NCBI GenBank assembly: GCA_947625075.1
Contig: CANQMY010000062.1
Location: 1 to 6,687 of the forward strand
From: an uncultured Clostridia bacterium
GTDB lineage: Bacteria; Bacillota; Clostridia; TANB77; CAG-508
Direction of reading: 5' to 3'
DNA: 6,687 bases
The first letter of the stretch is position 1; each line of letters begins with the position of its first letter. The position numbers were made by a program, and so were the translations under genes. Shown here piece after piece: positions 5,489 to 6,687 of the stretch. The notes under the pieces are model-generated. The model was not told the origin of the DNA. It ran no database searches and worked only from the letters and a program-made list of their open reading frames with translations.

Positions 5489-6652
5489 ATGGATATTCAA
5501 AAATTTACTTTAAATGAAACAGCATATTTTGGAGAGGGAGCAAGAAAGGTATTACCAGACGAAATTAAAAATAGAGGTTTTAAAAAAGTATTAGTAGTAA
5601 CTGATGAATCTTTATATAATGCAGGAGTAAGCAAAAGGGTAACTGATCTTTTAGATGCTAATAATATTGAGTATTCAGTCTTTTATGATGTAAAACCAAA
5701 TCCACCAATTGAAAATGTACTTTCAGGAGTGAAAGAATGTAAAAGAATTAATGCAGATTTGATAGTAGCAGTTGGAGGTGGATCTAGTATTGATACTGCA
5801 AAAGGTATTTCAATAGTTATGACAAATCCAGATAGAAGTGATATAACTTCTTTAAATGGACTATCAAATACAAAAAATAAAGGACTTCCATTAATAGCAC
5901 TTCCTACAACAGCTGGAACTGCTGCTGAAGTTACAATAAATTATGTAATAACAGATCCAGAAAGAAAAATAAAAATGGTATGTGTTGATGAGCATGATAT
6001 ACCAATTTTATCAATAGTTGATACAGAACTTATGGAAACAATGCCTAAATCAGTTGCTTCATCTACAGGAATGGATGCATTAACACATGCAATAGAAGGA
6101 TATATAACAAAATCAAAAAATATAATGTCTCAAATGTTTTCAATGAAAGCAATAGAACTTATATATGATAATCTAGCAAAAGCAGTAAATGAAAAAGATA
6201 AAGATGCAATAGGAAAAGTAGGTTTAGGACAATATATTGCAGGAATGGCATTTTCAAATGTTGGACTTGGAATAGTTCACTCTATGGCACATCAATTAGG
6301 TGCTGTTTATGATACACCACATGGGCTAGCAAATGCAATTTTACTTCCAACAGTTATGGAATTTAATGGAGAAGTTGTATATGAAGATTTTAGAGAAATA
6401 CTTATAAATGCATTTCATATAGATGCAAAAGATTTTACTAAAGAAGAAATTATAAAAACATTTTGTGAAATTATAAAGAATTTATCATATGATGTTGGAA
6501 TTACACAAACAATAAAAGATGTAGGAGTAAAAGAGGAAGATTTTGAAATGCTTGCAGAAAAGGCAATGCAAGATCCTTGCAAACCTGGTAACCCAAGAGA
6601 AGTAACTAAGGAAGATTTTATTGAACTTTATAAAAAAGCATATAATGAATAA
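5489..6652 (+). CDS. fucO: Iron-dependent alcohol dehydrogenase, FucO-like lactaldehyde reductase (1,2-propanediol oxidoreductase)
   Basis: This 387-residue group III (iron-containing) alcohol dehydrogenase is full length (E. coli FucO is about 382). It would reduce L-lactaldehyde to (S)-1,2-propanediol with NADH in the cytoplasm, or the reverse, as in anaerobic fucose or rhamnose fermentation. The N-terminal Rossmann-like domain holds the acidic residue after the first strand (VVTDE, Asp39, which favours NAD over NADP) and GGGS (96-99). LPTTAGTAAEVTINYVITD (138-156) and VDEHDIP (166-172) are nearly the same as in FucO. In the helical domain the expected metal ligands are all present: Asp196 and His200 (GMDALTHAIEGY), His264 (VHSMAHQLG) and His278 (DTPHGLANAILLP). 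It ends with the FucO-like CKPGNPREVTKEDFIELY. AAAGGAG (5474-5480) lies 8 nt before the ATG. No fucose or rhamnose genes are in view, so use as a general fermentative alcohol dehydrogenase, with close relatives acting on glycolaldehyde or butanol, cannot be excluded. It may be the last gene of the rightward operon. Confidence 0.9.
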   Translation: MDIQKFTLNETAYFGEGARKVLPDEIKNRGFKKVLVVTDESLYNAGVSKRVTDLLDANNIEYSVFYDVKPNPPIENVLSGVKECKRINADLIVAVGGGSSIDTAKGISIVMTNPDRSDITSLNGLSNTKNKGLPLIALPTTAGTAAEVTINYVITDPERKIKMVCVDEHDIPILSIVDTELMETMPKSVASSTGMDALTHAIEGYITKSKNIMSQMFSMKAIELIYDNLAKAVNEKDKDAIGKVGLGQYIAGMAFSNVGLGIVHSMAHQLGAVYDTPHGLANAILLPTVMEFNGEVVYEDFREILINAFHIDAKDFTKEEIIKTFCEIIKNLSYDVGITQTIKDVGVKEEDFEMLAEKAMQDPCKPGNPREVTKEDFIELYKKAYNE

Positions 6653-6657
6653 AAAAA

Positions 6658-6674
6658 TTTATATTAATGTAAAA
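6658..6674. repeat. AT-rich repeat copy 2, after the FucO-like gene
   Basis: TTTATATTAATGTAAAA differs from the copy at 5446-5462 at one base, which breaks the perfect palindrome but would leave a G-U pair in RNA. It begins 6 nt after the dehydrogenase stop. No GC-rich terminator hairpin is seen in the last 35 nt of the window, so transcription may continue past the edge. Confidence 0.35.
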
Positions 6675-6687
6675 ACTTAATAAAAAA

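Noticed and set aside
6653..6687. Possible intrinsic terminator after the FucO-like gene
   Set aside because: There are A runs and an imperfect AT-only dyad but no GC-containing stem followed by a T run on the + strand.

Overview
The window is very AT-rich DNA with A-rich codon use, GGAGG-type ribosome-binding sites and compact operons. Its protein families (GH57/DUF1957 branching enzyme, DUF4912, YheA/YlbF-type protein, a 'GITLI...' type class III signal segment, iron-dependent alcohol dehydrogenase) fit an anaerobic, low-GC member of the Bacillota, most likely a clostridial lineage, possibly one of the uncultured gut groups. The exact taxon cannot be read from this sequence. I found no rRNA, tRNA, CRISPR array, insertion sequence or phage gene.

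Layout. Two genes run leftward: a DUF4912 protein with a long Lys/Ser/Thr-rich N-terminal tail (1136-2098), then a GH57 alpha-glucan branching-enzyme-like protein (1-1050) that is cut by the window edge. A 10-bp inverted repeat lies between them. A 286-bp gap (2099-2384) rich in A-tracts separates these from the rightward genes and carries plausible back-to-back sigma-A promoters. Rightward come a GT4 glycogen-synthase-like glycosyltransferase (2385-3677), a cysteine-free YheA/YlbF-family helical protein (3702-4046), a 68-residue pilin-like membrane peptide (4051-4257), a stand-alone FIST sensory protein (4288-5445) and a FucO-like lactaldehyde reductase/1,2-propanediol dehydrogenase (5489-6652). 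Gaps between the rightward genes are only 4-43 nt and no convincing terminator lies among them, so they may be one transcript.

How the genes fit together. The divergent centre (GH57 + DUF4912 | GT4) looks like an alpha-glucan (glycogen-like) synthesis module: GT4 would elongate the chain, GH57 would branch it, and the DUF4912 protein is an accessory of unknown role. FucO would reduce lactaldehyde to 1,2-propanediol or act as a general fermentative alcohol dehydrogenase. The small YheA-like, pilin-like and FIST genes in the middle have no obvious metabolic link to either. That trio, especially the mini-pilin tucked 4 nt behind the YheA-like gene, is the least explained part of the window. I do not see clear proof of a new system; the best candidates are listed as findings with tests.
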